A stretch of DNA of 64,000 nt from Streptomyces alfalfae (GCF_004127445.1 NZ_QEXM01000045.1:186001-250000), one strand, 5' to 3'. Shown: positions 41,892-51,289, counted from the first letter of the stretch. Numbers and translations: made by a program. The notes: generated from the sequence alone by a model not told the origin.

Positions 41892-44015
41892 CTAGGCGTC
41901 GATGCGCGAGCGGTCCAGCGTCGCCGCCGAGCTGGTGATGAACTCCTTGCGGGGCGCGACGTCGTTGCCCATCAGCAGGTCGAAGACCTGCTCGGCGGAG
42001 TCCAGGTCGGAGATGTTGATCCGGCGCAGGGTGCGGAAGCGCGGGTCCATCGTGGTCTCGGCGAGCTGGTCGGCGTCCATCTCGCCCAGGCCCTTGTAGC
42101 GCTGGATGGAGTCCTTGTAGCGCACGTTCTTGCGCTGCAGTTCCAGCAGCGTCTCGCGCAGCTCCCGGTCGGAGTACGTGTACACGTACTTGTCCTGGCC
42201 CTTCTTGGGCTGGCTCAGCTCGATCCGGTGCAGCGGCGGCACCGCGGCGAACACACGGCCCGCCTCTACCATGGGCCGCATGTAGCGCTGGAAGAGCGTC
42301 AGCAGCAGGATCCGGATGTGCGCGCCGTCGACGTCGGCGTCGACCAGCAGGATGATCTTCCCGTAGCGGGCCGCGTCGATGTCGAAGGTACGCCCCGACC
42401 CTGCTCCTATGACCTGGATGATCGCGCCGCACTCGGCGTTCTTGAGCATGTCCGTGACGGACGCCTTCTGCACGTTCAGGATCTTGCCGCGGATCGGCAG
42501 CAGTGCCTGGAACTCGGAGTTCCGCGCCAGCTTGGCCGTGCCGAGCGCGGAGTCGCCCTCCACGATGAAGAGCTCGCTGCGCTCCACGTCGTCGCTGCGG
42601 CAGTCCGCGAGCTTCGCCGGCAGCGAGGAGGACTCCAGAGCCGTCTTGCGGCGCTGGGCGTCCTTGTGCTGGCGGGCGGCGATACGGGTGCGCGCCGCGG
42701 CCACGGCTTTGTCCATCACGGCCCTGGCCTGCGCCTTCGCGTCCCGCTTGGTGGACGTCAGGAACGCCTTGAGCTCCTTGGCGATGACGTTCGCCACGAT
42801 GCGGTTGGCGGCCGAGGTGCCGAGGACCTCCTTGGTCTGCCCCTCGAACTGCGGCTCGGCCAGGCGGACCGTGACCACGGCGGTCAGGCCCTCCAGGGCA
42901 TCGTCCTTGACGATGTCGTCCTCGGCCACCCGCAGCACCTTCTGGCTGCGCATCGCCTCGTTCAGCGTCTTGGTCAGTGAACGCTCGAAGCCACTCACAT
43001 GGGTGCCGCCCTTGGGGGTGGCGATGATGTTCACGAACGACCGGATCGTCGAGTCGTAGCCGGTGCCCCAGCGCAACGCCACGTCCACGCCCAGTTCACG
43101 GGTGACCTCGGTGGGGGTCATCTGGCCGTGGTCGTCCAGGACCGGCACCGTCTCCTTGAAGGCGCCCTGGCCGGAGAACCGCAGGACGTCGCAGACCGCC
43201 TTGTCCTTGGCCAGGTACTCACAGAACTCGCTGATGCCGCCGTCGAAGCGGAAGGACTCCTCGCCCTTCGAGCCGCCCTCGCCCAGGCCGAACTCGTCGC
43301 GCACGACGATCGTCAGCCCCGGCACCAGGAAGGCGGTCTGCCGGGCCCGCTGGTGGAGGTTCTCCAGCGACAGCTTGGCGTCCTTCAGGAAGATCTGCCG
43401 GTCCGCCCAGTAGCGCACGCGCGTGCCGGTGCGCGCCTTGGGGATCTTCTTGACCTTGGTGAGCTTCGCCGACGGGTCGAAGGGGGCCTCGGGGCCCGAC
43501 TTCGCGAAGGCGCCGGGGACGCCCCGCCGGAAGCTGATCGCGTGCGTGTGCCCGGCGCGGTCCACCTCGACGTCGAGGCGCGCGGAGAGCGCGTTCACCA
43601 CGGAGGCGCCCACGCCGTGCAGGCCGCCGGAGGCCGCGTACGAGCCACCGCCGAACTTGCCGCCCGCGTGCAGCTTGGTCATGACGACCTCGACGCCGGA
43701 GAGGCCGGTTTTGGGCTCGACATCCACCGGGATGCCGCGGCCGTTGTCGCGCACCTCCACGGAGGCGTCGTCGTGGAGGATGACCTCGATGTGGTCGCAG
43801 TAACCGCCGAGGGCCTCGTCGACGGAGTTGTCGATGATCTCCCACAGGCAGTGCATCAGGCCACGGCTGTCCGTGGACCCGATGTACATGCCAGGGCGCT
43901 TGCGGACGGCCTCGAGCCCCTCCAGGACGAGGAGATGCCGCGCGGTGTAGTTGGAACCGTCCCGGTCTGCTCCGGTCAGCAACGCTGTGGACGGCACGGA
44001 CGTTTCGGCGGTCAC
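41892..44015 (-). CDS. parE: DNA topoisomerase IV subunit B (ParE; GyrB-like)
   Basis: 707 residues, GTG start at 44015. The GHKL ATPase domain (about 25-240) has EIIDNSVDEALGG near 60, DNGRGIPVD near 92 and SGGLHGVGASVVNALS near 130. The transducer domain follows (about 250-420). The TOPRIM domain has the acidic Glu in ELFIVEGDSALGTAKLARN near 482 and DADVDGAH near 560. The C-terminus ends RYKGLGEMDADQLAETTMDP and VFDLLMGNDV. It supplies ATP-driven strand passage with ParC. Strong separate terminator, transcribed alone. Confidence 0.95.
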   Translation of the reverse strand: MTAETSVPSTALLTGADRDGSNYTARHLLVLEGLEAVRKRPGMYIGSTDSRGLMHCLWEIIDNSVDEALGGYCDHIEVILHDDASVEVRDNGRGIPVDVEPKTGLSGVEVVMTKLHAGGKFGGGSYAASGGLHGVGASVVNALSARLDVEVDRAGHTHAISFRRGVPGAFAKSGPEAPFDPSAKLTKVKKIPKARTGTRVRYWADRQIFLKDAKLSLENLHQRARQTAFLVPGLTIVVRDEFGLGEGGSKGEESFRFDGGISEFCEYLAKDKAVCDVLRFSGQGAFKETVPVLDDHGQMTPTEVTRELGVDVALRWGTGYDSTIRSFVNIIATPKGGTHVSGFERSLTKTLNEAMRSQKVLRVAEDDIVKDDALEGLTAVVTVRLAEPQFEGQTKEVLGTSAANRIVANVIAKELKAFLTSTKRDAKAQARAVMDKAVAAARTRIAARQHKDAQRRKTALESSSLPAKLADCRSDDVERSELFIVEGDSALGTAKLARNSEFQALLPIRGKILNVQKASVTDMLKNAECGAIIQVIGAGSGRTFDIDAARYGKIILLVDADVDGAHIRILLLTLFQRYMRPMVEAGRVFAAVPPLHRIELSQPKKGQDKYVYTYSDRELRETLLELQRKNVRYKDSIQRYKGLGEMDADQLAETTMDPRFRTLRRINISDLDSAEQVFDLLMGNDVAPRKEFITSSAATLDRSRIDA

Positions 44016-44455
44016 GCGGTTCGCTCCTCGCTGAATTTCAAAGGGGGTCCTTTGGGGTAAGGACTCGGCTTCGGTTGCCCGTCAGAGGGTACCGAGGCCT
44101 GGTAGAGCCGTTGTCACGCCACCCTCGGCTCGACTCAGACTAGTCCAGCCTCGCATACGTGTTCGATCGCTCGATGGAGTGAAGCGCACGTCACGTTCCC
44201 TTCCAGGCATGAACCATTTAGGCTCCGGGCACGTCCTCAATGAACAACCGGCAAGCCAGCCGGGAGGACCCGACCTGACAGACAGCGCGAAACCGTAAGA
44301 CTCGTAAGAGACGCAATACGGCACATTCGCCGCCAACCGGCAACGGACAACCTCTCGGAAGAAATTTTCGAGGAAAAGCCACGAGCGGGAACGTTTTCGG
44401 CCTGGTTGGATGTTGACCCTGGTACGACAGCTCGTCGAGCTAGAGAAGAGGCGAC
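44016..44455. other. Divergent spacer parE / DUF7455
   Basis: 440 bp with no supported gene. It contains a small hairpin CCGGC-AAGCCA-GCCGG (about 44248-44263), A/T-richer blocks near 44350-44385, and GTTGACC at about 44413-44419, which could be a -35 for the small plus-strand gene. I could not place a matching -10. AGAAGAGG at 44442-44449 is that gene's ribosome site. Confidence 0.4.
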
Positions 44456-44686
44456 GTGACTACTGTTCTGACCCCCGCGAGCCCCCTGACGGCCGCTGAT
44501 CGCTGCGACCGCTGCGGCGCCCAGGCATACCTGCGCGTTGTCCTGTTGAGCGGCGGTGAACTGCTCTTCTGCGCCCACCACGGTCGCAAGTTCGAGCCGG
44601 AACTCAAGAAGATCGCCGCTGAGATACAGGATGAGACGGAGCGCCTGACCGCCGTTCCGGAGACCACATCCGAAGAGGAACGCTGA
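44456..44686 (+). CDS. DUF7455 domain protein (small zinc-ribbon-like)
   Basis: 76 residues, GTG start with AGAAGAGG upstream. Two metal-binding pairs, CDRCG near residue 17 and CAHHGRKF near 39, bracket a beta hairpin (AYLRVVLLSGGELLF), a minimal zinc ribbon. An acidic helical tail follows. I recognise the DUF7455 family of actinobacteria; function unknown. It has its own promoter region and terminator and is divergent from parE. Confidence 0.85.
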   Translation: MTTVLTPASPLTAADRCDRCGAQAYLRVVLLSGGELLFCAHHGRKFEPELKKIAAEIQDETERLTAVPETTSEEER

Positions 44687-44734
44687 CACCTCGCAACCAC
44701 GACGAGCCAGCTCCGGCACACCAGGCCGGTGAAC

Positions 44735-44772
44735 GGGCGGCGGCCCCTGCCACATGCAGGGACCGCCGCCCG
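44735..44772 (+). terminator. Terminator after the DUF7455 gene
   Basis: GGGCGGCGGCCCCTGC pairs with GCAGGGACCGCCGCCC across a 5-nt loop, with one mismatch in the middle. The hairpin is followed by GCTCTTGTC and begins 49 bp after the stop. It also faces the convergent protease gene. Confidence 0.85.
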
Positions 44773-44851
44773 CTCTTGTCACAGGGGCCTCTGAGGCCCT
44801 TCTCGGCCCTCCTGTGCCGCCCAGCCCCCTCTCCCCGGGCGGTTTCTCGTG

Positions 44852-45682
44852 TCAGCCACGGATCCGCAGGATCTTGGCGACGTCCGAGGCCCGCGTGTAG
44901 ACGCCCGGGCGCCCCGGGCGGCCGCATCCACTCCCCCAGGACACCAGGCCGATGAGCCGGCCCTGGGCGACGAGCGGCCCGCCGCTGTCGCCCTGGCAGG
45001 CGTCCTTCCCGCCCTGCCGTTCACCGGCGCACACCATGGTCGCGGCCAGGTACTTGCCGTCGGCACTGCCCGGGTACGCCTCCTCGCACACCGTGTCGGC
45101 GAGGACATGCACGTGCGCCGCATGGAGCGAGTTCGCGTACTGGCCGCCTCCCGTCGTGTCCCCCCAGCCGTAGACGGCGGCGATCGTCCCCGCCCGGTAG
45201 GCGGCGTCGCCCCGGCCCGCCACGGGGATCACGTACGACTCCGGCAGCGGTTTCGCCAGGGTCAGCAGGGCCGCGTCGCCGGAGTTGGTCGAGCTGTTGT
45301 ACTCCGGGTTGGTCCTGACGTTGCTCACGGTGATCTCGTCGCCCTCGGACGTCCGCAGATCGTTGCGTCCCGCGATGACCTTCAGGTCCCGTACCTCGCT
45401 GAGCGGCACGCCGAGCACGCCCGAGTCCACGCAGTGGGCCGCCGTGAGGACCGTGGTCCTGCTGACCACGGCTCCACCGCAGAACTGCCCCGATCGGGTG
45501 CCCCCGAACCGGTCACGGCTGGCGATCGCCACCACCCAGGGGTGTTCGGACACCTGGACCGGGCCGCCCCCGATGACCACGCTGTCGGCCACCGCGGACC
45601 CTGGGGCGGCCAACGGCAGCACAGCGGCTCCGGCTGCCAGGGCCACTGCCCCCGTCCATGCTCGGGCGATGTGACGACGCAT
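44852..45682 (-). CDS. Secreted trypsin-like serine protease (S1 family)
   Basis: 276 residues. Signal peptide of about 32 residues (MRRHIARAWTGAVALAAG... ending GSAVA-DS). The mature protein starts at about VVIGGGPVQVSEHPWVVAI, in the position of the trypsin IVGG terminus. Catalytic His is in VLTAAHCVDS near 82, Asp in SGDAALLTLAKPL near 132, and Ser in CQGDSGGPLV near 230. The specificity pocket has KDACQGDSGG (Asp 189 type), suggesting cleavage after Lys/Arg. It has six cysteines. A terminator separates it from hrdB. Confidence 0.94.
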   Translation of the reverse strand: MRRHIARAWTGAVALAAGAAVLPLAAPGSAVADSVVIGGGPVQVSEHPWVVAIASRDRFGGTRSGQFCGGAVVSRTTVLTAAHCVDSGVLGVPLSEVRDLKVIAGRNDLRTSEGDEITVSNVRTNPEYNSSTNSGDAALLTLAKPLPESYVIPVAGRGDAAYRAGTIAAVYGWGDTTGGGQYANSLHAAHVHVLADTVCEEAYPGSADGKYLAATMVCAGERQGGKDACQGDSGGPLVAQGRLIGLVSWGSGCGRPGRPGVYTRASDVAKILRIRG

Positions 45683-45752
45683 GTGATCTCCTCACTCTCG
45701 GCTCCAACGCCTACCCAGAGTCATCCAGAGTCACAGAGAGCGCACCCGCGCG

Positions 45753-45792
45753 CGAAAGGCCCGAACCTTCGGAAAAGGGTTCGGGCCTTTCG
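45753..45792 (-). terminator. Terminator of hrdB
   Basis: A perfect 15-bp stem CGAAAGGCCCGAACC / GGTTCGGGCCTTTCG (45753-45767 and 45778-45792) with a 10-nt loop lies 20 bp after the hrdB stop on the minus strand. Confidence 0.93.
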
Positions 45793-45812
45793 GTCGCGGT
45801 GACTGTCGTCGT

Positions 45813-47348
45813 CTAGTCCAGGTAGTCCCGCAGGACCTGCGAACGCGACGGGTGACGGAGCTTCGACATCGTCTTCGACTCGATCTGACGGATGCGCTCA
45901 CGCGTCACTCCGTAGACCTTGCCGATCTCGTCGAGGGTCTTCGGCTGGCCGTCCGTGAGACCGAAGCGCATCGAGACCACGCCCGCCTCACGCTCGGACA
46001 GGGTGTCCAGGACGGAGTGCAGCTGCTCCTGGAGGAGCGTGAAGCTGACCGCGTCGGCCGGAACGACCGCTTCGGAGTCCTCGATGAGGTCACCGAACTC
46101 GCTGTCGCCGTCCTCACCCAGAGGGGTGTGGAGGGAGATCGGCTCACGGCCGTACTTCTGGACCTCGATGACCTTCTCCGGGGTCATGTCGAGTTCCTTG
46201 GCCAACTCCTCCGGAGTGGGCTCGCGGCCCAGGTCCTGGAGCATCTGGCGCTGGACACGGGCCAGCTTGTTGATGACCTCGACCATGTGCACCGGGATAC
46301 GGATGGTGCGGGCCTGGTCGGCCATGGCGCGGGTGATCGCCTGACGGATCCACCAGGTGGCGTACGTGGAGAACTTGTAGCCCTTGGTGTAGTCGAACTT
46401 CTCGACCGCGCGGATCAGACCGAGGTTGCCCTCCTGGATCAGGTCCAGGAAGAGCATGCCGCGGCCGGTGTAGCGCTTGGCCAGGGAGACCACCAGGCGG
46501 AGGTTGGCCTCCAGGAGGTGGTTCTTGGCGCGGCGGCCGTCCTCGGCGATGATCTCCAGCTCGCGCTTGAGCTTCGGGGCGAGCTTGTCGGCGTTGGCCA
46601 GCTTGTCCTCGGCGAACAGGCCGGCCTCGATGCGCTTGGCGAGCTCGACCTCCTGCTCGGCGTTGAGGAGGGGGACCTTGCCGATCTGCTTCAGGTAGTC
46701 CTTGACCGGGTCGGCGGTGGCGCCGGCGGCGGCGACCTGCTGGGCCGGCGCGTCGTCCTCGTCCTCGTCGGAGAGGACGAAGCCCTGGGCGCCTTCCTCG
46801 GCCGGCTCGCCCTCGCCGGGCTTGCCGGCGGCGGGTGCCTCGTCGGTCGCCTCGTCGTCCAGGAGTTCGTCGGCGTCCTTCTTGGACGTGGTCTTCTTGG
46901 CCGCCGTCTTCTTGGCGGTGGTCTTCTTCGCGACGGCCTTCTTGGCCGTCGTCTTCTTGGCTGCGACCTTCTTCACGGGCGCGTCGTCGGCGTCATCCGC
47001 GGTCGGCGCCTCAGTGGCGGCGGTGGCGGTGGGCTTCGCCGTGACGGTCTTGGCCGCGACCGTCCTGGTCGCGGTGCGCTTGGCCGGGCTCTTCGCTGCG
47101 ACGCTCTTGCGGGGGCGCTTGGGCTCCGCGGCACTGACCATCAGCGTCACACCCTCTTCCTCGAGGATCTGGTTGAGGCTGCGCAGAACGTTCTTCCACT
47201 GGGTGGCCGGAATCTGGTCAGCTTCGAAGGCACGACGCACGTCATCGCCGGCGATCTGCCCATCAGCCTTTCCCCGCTCGATGAGCGCCATGACAGAGAC
47301 GGATTCGGCGATCTCCGGCGGGAGCGTACGGGATGTGCTGGCCGACAC
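45813..47348 (-). CDS. hrdB: Principal RNA polymerase sigma factor HrdB
   Basis: 511 residues, GTG start at 47348 (VSASTSRTLPPEIAESVSV) with AGAGG 6 nt upstream. An open frame to 47465 exists but the conserved protein starts here. Region 1.1 is followed by a Lys/Ala-rich stretch (about 90-170) with repeated AAKKTTAKK units, typical of streptomycete HrdB and hypervariable in length. Regions 1.2 to 4.2 (about 215-511) are essentially the S. coelicolor sequence as I know it: RLVVSLAKRYTGRGMLFLDLI, the -10-recognising YKFSTYATWWIRQAITRAM, and the 4.2 helix VTRERIRQIESKTMSKLRHP. Confidence 0.98.
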   Translation of the reverse strand: MSASTSRTLPPEIAESVSVMALIERGKADGQIAGDDVRRAFEADQIPATQWKNVLRSLNQILEEEGVTLMVSAAEPKRPRKSVAAKSPAKRTATRTVAAKTVTAKPTATAATEAPTADDADDAPVKKVAAKKTTAKKAVAKKTTAKKTAAKKTTSKKDADELLDDEATDEAPAAGKPGEGEPAEEGAQGFVLSDEDEDDAPAQQVAAAGATADPVKDYLKQIGKVPLLNAEQEVELAKRIEAGLFAEDKLANADKLAPKLKRELEIIAEDGRRAKNHLLEANLRLVVSLAKRYTGRGMLFLDLIQEGNLGLIRAVEKFDYTKGYKFSTYATWWIRQAITRAMADQARTIRIPVHMVEVINKLARVQRQMLQDLGREPTPEELAKELDMTPEKVIEVQKYGREPISLHTPLGEDGDSEFGDLIEDSEAVVPADAVSFTLLQEQLHSVLDTLSEREAGVVSMRFGLTDGQPKTLDEIGKVYGVTRERIRQIESKTMSKLRHPSRSQVLRDYLD

Positions 47349-47797
47349 GAACAACCTCTCGGAACGTTGGAAAACGGCTTCCGGCCCCGTCCATTGTGGA
47401 CCGGAGCCGACGACCGGCGGCAGGGGATTGGGCCGACGGCGCGGGCGGGGGCCGGGGAGCTGCACAGCGTCACGAACGACGGCTGTATTCCCTCCTCGGC
47501 TATCACCTCTTAGGTCATCGCGCTGTTCCTTGGAGCGTTACGCCCAATCCACGTGGCCCGAGTCACACCCCGTAAGTGATCAAAACTGCCCATATGCGGC
47601 CAGAAGCTACTTATACGCATGCACGAATGATCCCCCGATGCCCCACGAAGCAATCCTCGCGATCTCGCCGCCGGACCCCGCTGAGCTCATGGGAGCCCGC
47701 GGCGATCCGGCGACGCCTGCCACGCGGAACCGGCACCACCCAGAGGTGACGGAGCGCTACGGCGAGGCGTGCGCACGACGGCGGCGTGAGGACGCGG
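47349..47797. promoter_or_regulatory. hrdB promoter/leader region
   Basis: 449 bp between whiH's 3' end and hrdB, with no gene I can support. It must hold the hrdB promoter and a long leader. Lower-GC blocks lie near 47570-47635 (TAAGTGATCAAAACTG, TACTTATACGCATGCACG), the likeliest site of initiation. Published work assigns the main hrdB promoter in Streptomyces to the ECF sigma factor ShbA, but I do not remember its elements well enough to mark them. Confidence 0.5.
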
Positions 47798-48685
47798 TCA
47801 GTGCTCGCGAGGGGCGGGTACGACGCGCTCCACCTCCGGGTGGACGGTGAGGAGCTGCCGCATGGCGGCCTCGGCGCCAGCTCCGTCGCCCGCGGCGAGG
47901 GCGTCGACGACGCGGGAGTGGTGCACCAGAGAGCTCTCGCTGGGGCGGTCGCAGCCGGAGCCCGGGCCGCCCGAGACCTGCAGGGCCGCCGAGACGATGC
48001 CGGACAGGTGCTCGAGCATGCGGTTGCCCGCCACCTGAATGAGCAGCGAGTGGAACTCCGCGTCGGCACGGGAGAAGGTGAGCATGTCACCCTGTGTCAA
48101 GGCGTGGCCCATGATCTCGACCATGTCGGCGAGGCGCTGCTGCACCTCCTCGCGGCCGTGCCCCGCGGCGAGGCGGGCGGCGAGCGGCTCGATCATCCAG
48201 CGGAGCTCACCGAGCTCGCGACGCTGGTCGTCGCGCTGCGGCCCGAAGGCGCGCCACTCGATGATGTCCGGGTCCAGGAGATTCCAGTCACTGACGGGAC
48301 GCACGCGCGTGCCGACATTGGGGCGGGCGCTGACCAGGCCCTTGGCCTCCAGCACACGCAGTGACTCACGGACGACGGTGCGGGAGACCTCGAAGCGCTG
48401 ACCGATCTCTTCGGGGACGAGTGGACGGTCGGCGCCGAGATCACCGGAAACGATCATCTGGCCGAGCTGCTGGACGAGTTGGCCGTGCAGCCCGCGGCCG
48501 CGGCTGCCCGCAGCGCGCCGGCCCACACGCCCCAGGTCCTGGTCGGGGCCGTCCCACACGGGAGGGATCACGCGGTCCCGGCCATGGGACTCCGCGTAGG
48601 GGTAGCGGTCGAGGTCGCCCGGGCCTGCGAGACCGGAGTCGGCGGGGCGGGCGGTGGACATCATGGTGTGCGCAAGGGTACTCAC
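47798..48685 (-). CDS. whiH: WhiH sporulation regulator, GntR/FadR family
   Basis: 295 residues, GTG start at 48685 (MSTLAHTMMSTARPAD, as in S. coelicolor). A variable N-terminus of about 65 residues precedes a GntR winged helix (about 68-135: LHGQLVQQLGQMIVSGDLG, VSRTVVRESLRVLEAKGLV). The FCD effector domain follows (about 150-285), with metal/ligand residues in the RADAEFHSLLIQVAGNRM helix. WhiH is required for sporulation septation; its gene is a known target of sigma WhiG and lies beside hrdB in Streptomyces. The conserved C-terminus MRQLLTVHPEVERVVPAPREH is present. Confidence 0.97.
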   Translation of the reverse strand: MSTLAHTMMSTARPADSGLAGPGDLDRYPYAESHGRDRVIPPVWDGPDQDLGRVGRRAAGSRGRGLHGQLVQQLGQMIVSGDLGADRPLVPEEIGQRFEVSRTVVRESLRVLEAKGLVSARPNVGTRVRPVSDWNLLDPDIIEWRAFGPQRDDQRRELGELRWMIEPLAARLAAGHGREEVQQRLADMVEIMGHALTQGDMLTFSRADAEFHSLLIQVAGNRMLEHLSGIVSAALQVSGGPGSGCDRPSESSLVHHSRVVDALAAGDGAGAEAAMRQLLTVHPEVERVVPAPREH

Positions 48686-48777
48686 GGATCAGTTGTCGGC
48701 GTGGCCCCCAACTCCCTTGAGGTCTTTGGTGAAAAGCACACGAAAGGGTGATCGCTTACCCTGCCGCAATTGACGCC

Positions 48778-48785
48778 TTATCGGA
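48778..48785 (-). promoter_or_regulatory. Candidate sigma-WhiG -10 element of whiH
   Basis: The minus strand reads TCCGATAA here, seven of eight bases of the motility/sporulation-type -10 (GCCGATAA). It is placed about 93 bp before the whiH start. The -35 position 15 bp upstream reads CGTA rather than TAAA, so the match is partial. whiH is known to be sigma-WhiG-dependent in S. coelicolor. Confidence 0.5.
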
Positions 48786-48848
48786 AAGAAATGAGCGTCG
48801 TACGGGGAGTTGCGCGCAGGCCCCGCGACGGAGGGCGCCGGATGGTCA

Positions 48849-51092
48849 TCATCTGACCCTGCCGCGCACCGTGGTGAGCAGATATGCGCAGAGCAGGGTG
48901 GTCAACGACAACATCAGTGCAGTACCCACAGGTTGAGCGAGCATGCGCACACCGGCCGCCAGAATCCGTTCGCTGCCGAAGGGCCACTGCACCAGCGCGA
49001 GATCACGCAGCCGTCCCGGAAAACCCGCCGCCGATCGCACTGCAGGCCCATCAACGGCTTTCTGTACGACCGGCACCACGAGGATCGGCACCGCGAGCAC
49101 CGCGGCGAGCCCGGCGGTGGTGGAACGGAAGACTCCGGCAGCGAGAACCCCTGCCCACGCACACCCGGTCAGCAACGCCACCCAACTCGCGCACAACACA
49201 AGCCAATCACCGGGAACTCCGACGAGCTCCTCTCCGTATACAAGGTGAAGCAGCGCCGCATCCGCACCCACCGCGAGCGCGCCGAGCAGCAGCGCCGTGG
49301 CGGCGGCGACGAGCAATTTGGCGGCGAGCAGGCTCAGACGCCGCGGGACGGTCCCCCGGTCCGCGGCGAGAGCGGGGTAGCGGAACTCGTCACCGAAGGC
49401 GAGCGCGCCCAGGAGCCCGGCGCCCAGGGCCGCGGGCGGCAGCGGAAGCGCGTTCGGCCAGGCCGCCAGCAGTCGGGGCTGCGGGGTGTGCCCGACCCGC
49501 GCCACGACAAGGCTGATCACGGCGGAGGCGGCGAGGACGGCTGCCAGGGTGAGGTAACCGGTGCCGACACCGGCGAGGCGCCGCAGCTCGTAGCGCAGGG
49601 GCCACAGGGGGGTGCGGCCTGGGCGGACGGCGATGGGGGGTGGCAGGGCGGAGGCGGGGGTGGGAGGGGGCGGGGCGGGGGGATGGGGCCCACCGGTGCG
49701 CGGGGCGGTGCTGTCGTCCTGCGGCAGCGGAGCCCTGTCGGCGTCCCTGAGTGGTACGAGGCGGATCGCTGCCGTCTCGGCGCGAGAAGGCTCTGCCTCG
49801 CCTTCTTCGGTCAGCGCTGGGGCCGCTGCGTCGGGTTCGGTCTGCGCTGCGGCGGCTGCCTCGGGTTCCGCCTGCGCTGTAGTCGTTGTGTCGAGGGGCT
49901 GCTGCGGCGTGTCTCCGTTCCGGCTCGGGGTGTCGATGTCGGCTTGGGCGGGCGGGCTTCCCTCGAGCTGTGCCAGGGGTGCGTGGCCTGTCGTGGCCGA
50001 TTGCGCCTGAGCGTCCTCCTTGGCGCGGGTGGTCGGTGGCTGCGGCTGAGGCTGCGGCTCGTCACGGGTCTGAGCAGGCGGCGCAGGCAGGCCGACCCTG
50101 GCTTGAGCCGGCCCGTGCACGCCTGCCGGGCGGCACTCTCCGGAGGCGGTGAGGGCGACGGCGAGGGCGGGCTCGGCGGACAGCTTCGGCTGTGTCGGTG
50201 GGCCGGGAGGCGCTGACGGTCCCGCGTCGCCCAGTTCGTCGGCGAGTTGGTGGACGAGGATGCCGTGCCGATACGCGGTCTCGCCCACTTCGGCACAGTT
50301 GCTGCCGTAGACGGAGAGCCTGTTGCCCTCTTCTCTGACCACCTCGACGGGTTTTCTTGCCGCTCGGGCCTCCTTGGTGAGGAGCGCCCCGAGGCGAGCC
50401 GCATGGGGGGTGAGGACGACGACGCGGGGGCGGAGCCGGGTCCGTGCGAAGTCCGTGGCCTCCTGGTCCGCGATGAGCCGCCCCTCGTCGAGGGTGACGA
50501 CACGGTCGGCGGTTCGCGCCGCTTCCTTGGGGTCGTCGGTGGTGAACAGGACCGTGCCGCCCTGATCGGCGTGGGCACGCAGGATCTCGTGCAACCAGGC
50601 GCTCTCCCGGGCCGAGAGTCCCTCGGCCGGGCCGTCGAGCACGAGGGCGTGCGGGTCGGCGAGCAGTGCGCAGGCCAGGCCGAGGCGCCGGTCCATGCCG
50701 CTCGAAAGAGTGCCGAGATGCTGGTCCCGGAGGCTGACGAGGCCGACGGCCTCAAGGACGTCGTCGGCACGCGTGATGGGCACCGCGACAGCGGCACAGA
50801 GCATCCGCAGGTGGTTGCGGACCGAACGCGCGGGATGGCCCGGGACCTCGCCCAGGAGGACGCCGACCTCGCGTGAGGGCTGGGCGATACGGTGCAGCGG
50901 GCGTCCTCTGAAGTACGTCACGCCGCGGCCCTGTTGTAGTTCGAGCATGAGCCGCAGCGCCGTGGTCTTGCCGGCGGCCTCGGCGCCGAGCAGCGCCGTG
51001 ACACGGCCGGTGCGCGCCTCGAAGGACACGTCGTCGACGGCGGGCGGGAGCTCCTGGCGGGCGTTGCTGGTCAGTCCGATGGCCTGGATCAT
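48849..51092 (-). CDS. ABC-type ATPase-permease fusion with degenerate ATPase motifs
   Basis: 747 residues, ATG at 51092. The ATPase domain is at about 1-215: Walker A GAEAAGKTT near residue 36 and signature LSSGMDRRLGLACALL near 135. However, Walker B reads ALVLDGPAEG, with Gly for the catalytic Glu, and the switch position reads LFTTDDPKEA, with Asp for His. A strongly Pro/Ala/Gln-rich linker runs from about 275 to 480. The C-terminal part (about 490-740) has about six transmembrane segments of ABC-2 permease type. It stands next to whiH, an arrangement I recall from other streptomycetes. Substrate and activity are unknown. Confidence 0.82.
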   Translation of the reverse strand: MIQAIGLTSNARQELPPAVDDVSFEARTGRVTALLGAEAAGKTTALRLMLELQQGRGVTYFRGRPLHRIAQPSREVGVLLGEVPGHPARSVRNHLRMLCAAVAVPITRADDVLEAVGLVSLRDQHLGTLSSGMDRRLGLACALLADPHALVLDGPAEGLSARESAWLHEILRAHADQGGTVLFTTDDPKEAARTADRVVTLDEGRLIADQEATDFARTRLRPRVVVLTPHAARLGALLTKEARAARKPVEVVREEGNRLSVYGSNCAEVGETAYRHGILVHQLADELGDAGPSAPPGPPTQPKLSAEPALAVALTASGECRPAGVHGPAQARVGLPAPPAQTRDEPQPQPQPPTTRAKEDAQAQSATTGHAPLAQLEGSPPAQADIDTPSRNGDTPQQPLDTTTTAQAEPEAAAAAQTEPDAAAPALTEEGEAEPSRAETAAIRLVPLRDADRAPLPQDDSTAPRTGGPHPPAPPPPTPASALPPPIAVRPGRTPLWPLRYELRRLAGVGTGYLTLAAVLAASAVISLVVARVGHTPQPRLLAAWPNALPLPPAALGAGLLGALAFGDEFRYPALAADRGTVPRRLSLLAAKLLVAAATALLLGALAVGADAALLHLVYGEELVGVPGDWLVLCASWVALLTGCAWAGVLAAGVFRSTTAGLAAVLAVPILVVPVVQKAVDGPAVRSAAGFPGRLRDLALVQWPFGSERILAAGVRMLAQPVGTALMLSLTTLLCAYLLTTVRGRVR

Positions 51093-51289
51093 CGCTTCTC
51101 TCGCAGGATGTGCGACCGCTCGACAGCCGGGGCCCGTCCACCGGATCAGGGGGACGAACCCCGTGGGTACTCCAGCAAGATAACGCGACATATACGGCTT
51201 TTCGGGCAGGGTGACTGTTGCTGGTGTCCCCCGAGTGACGCGGAAGGCAAATCGGCGGGCCGTCCATCGGCCGACGGTGAACGTCGGCG

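Noticed and set aside
47349..47465. Longer HrdB start
   Set aside because: The known HrdB N-terminus begins at VSASTSRTLPPEI (47348) with a ribosome site; the upstream frame is unlike HrdB.
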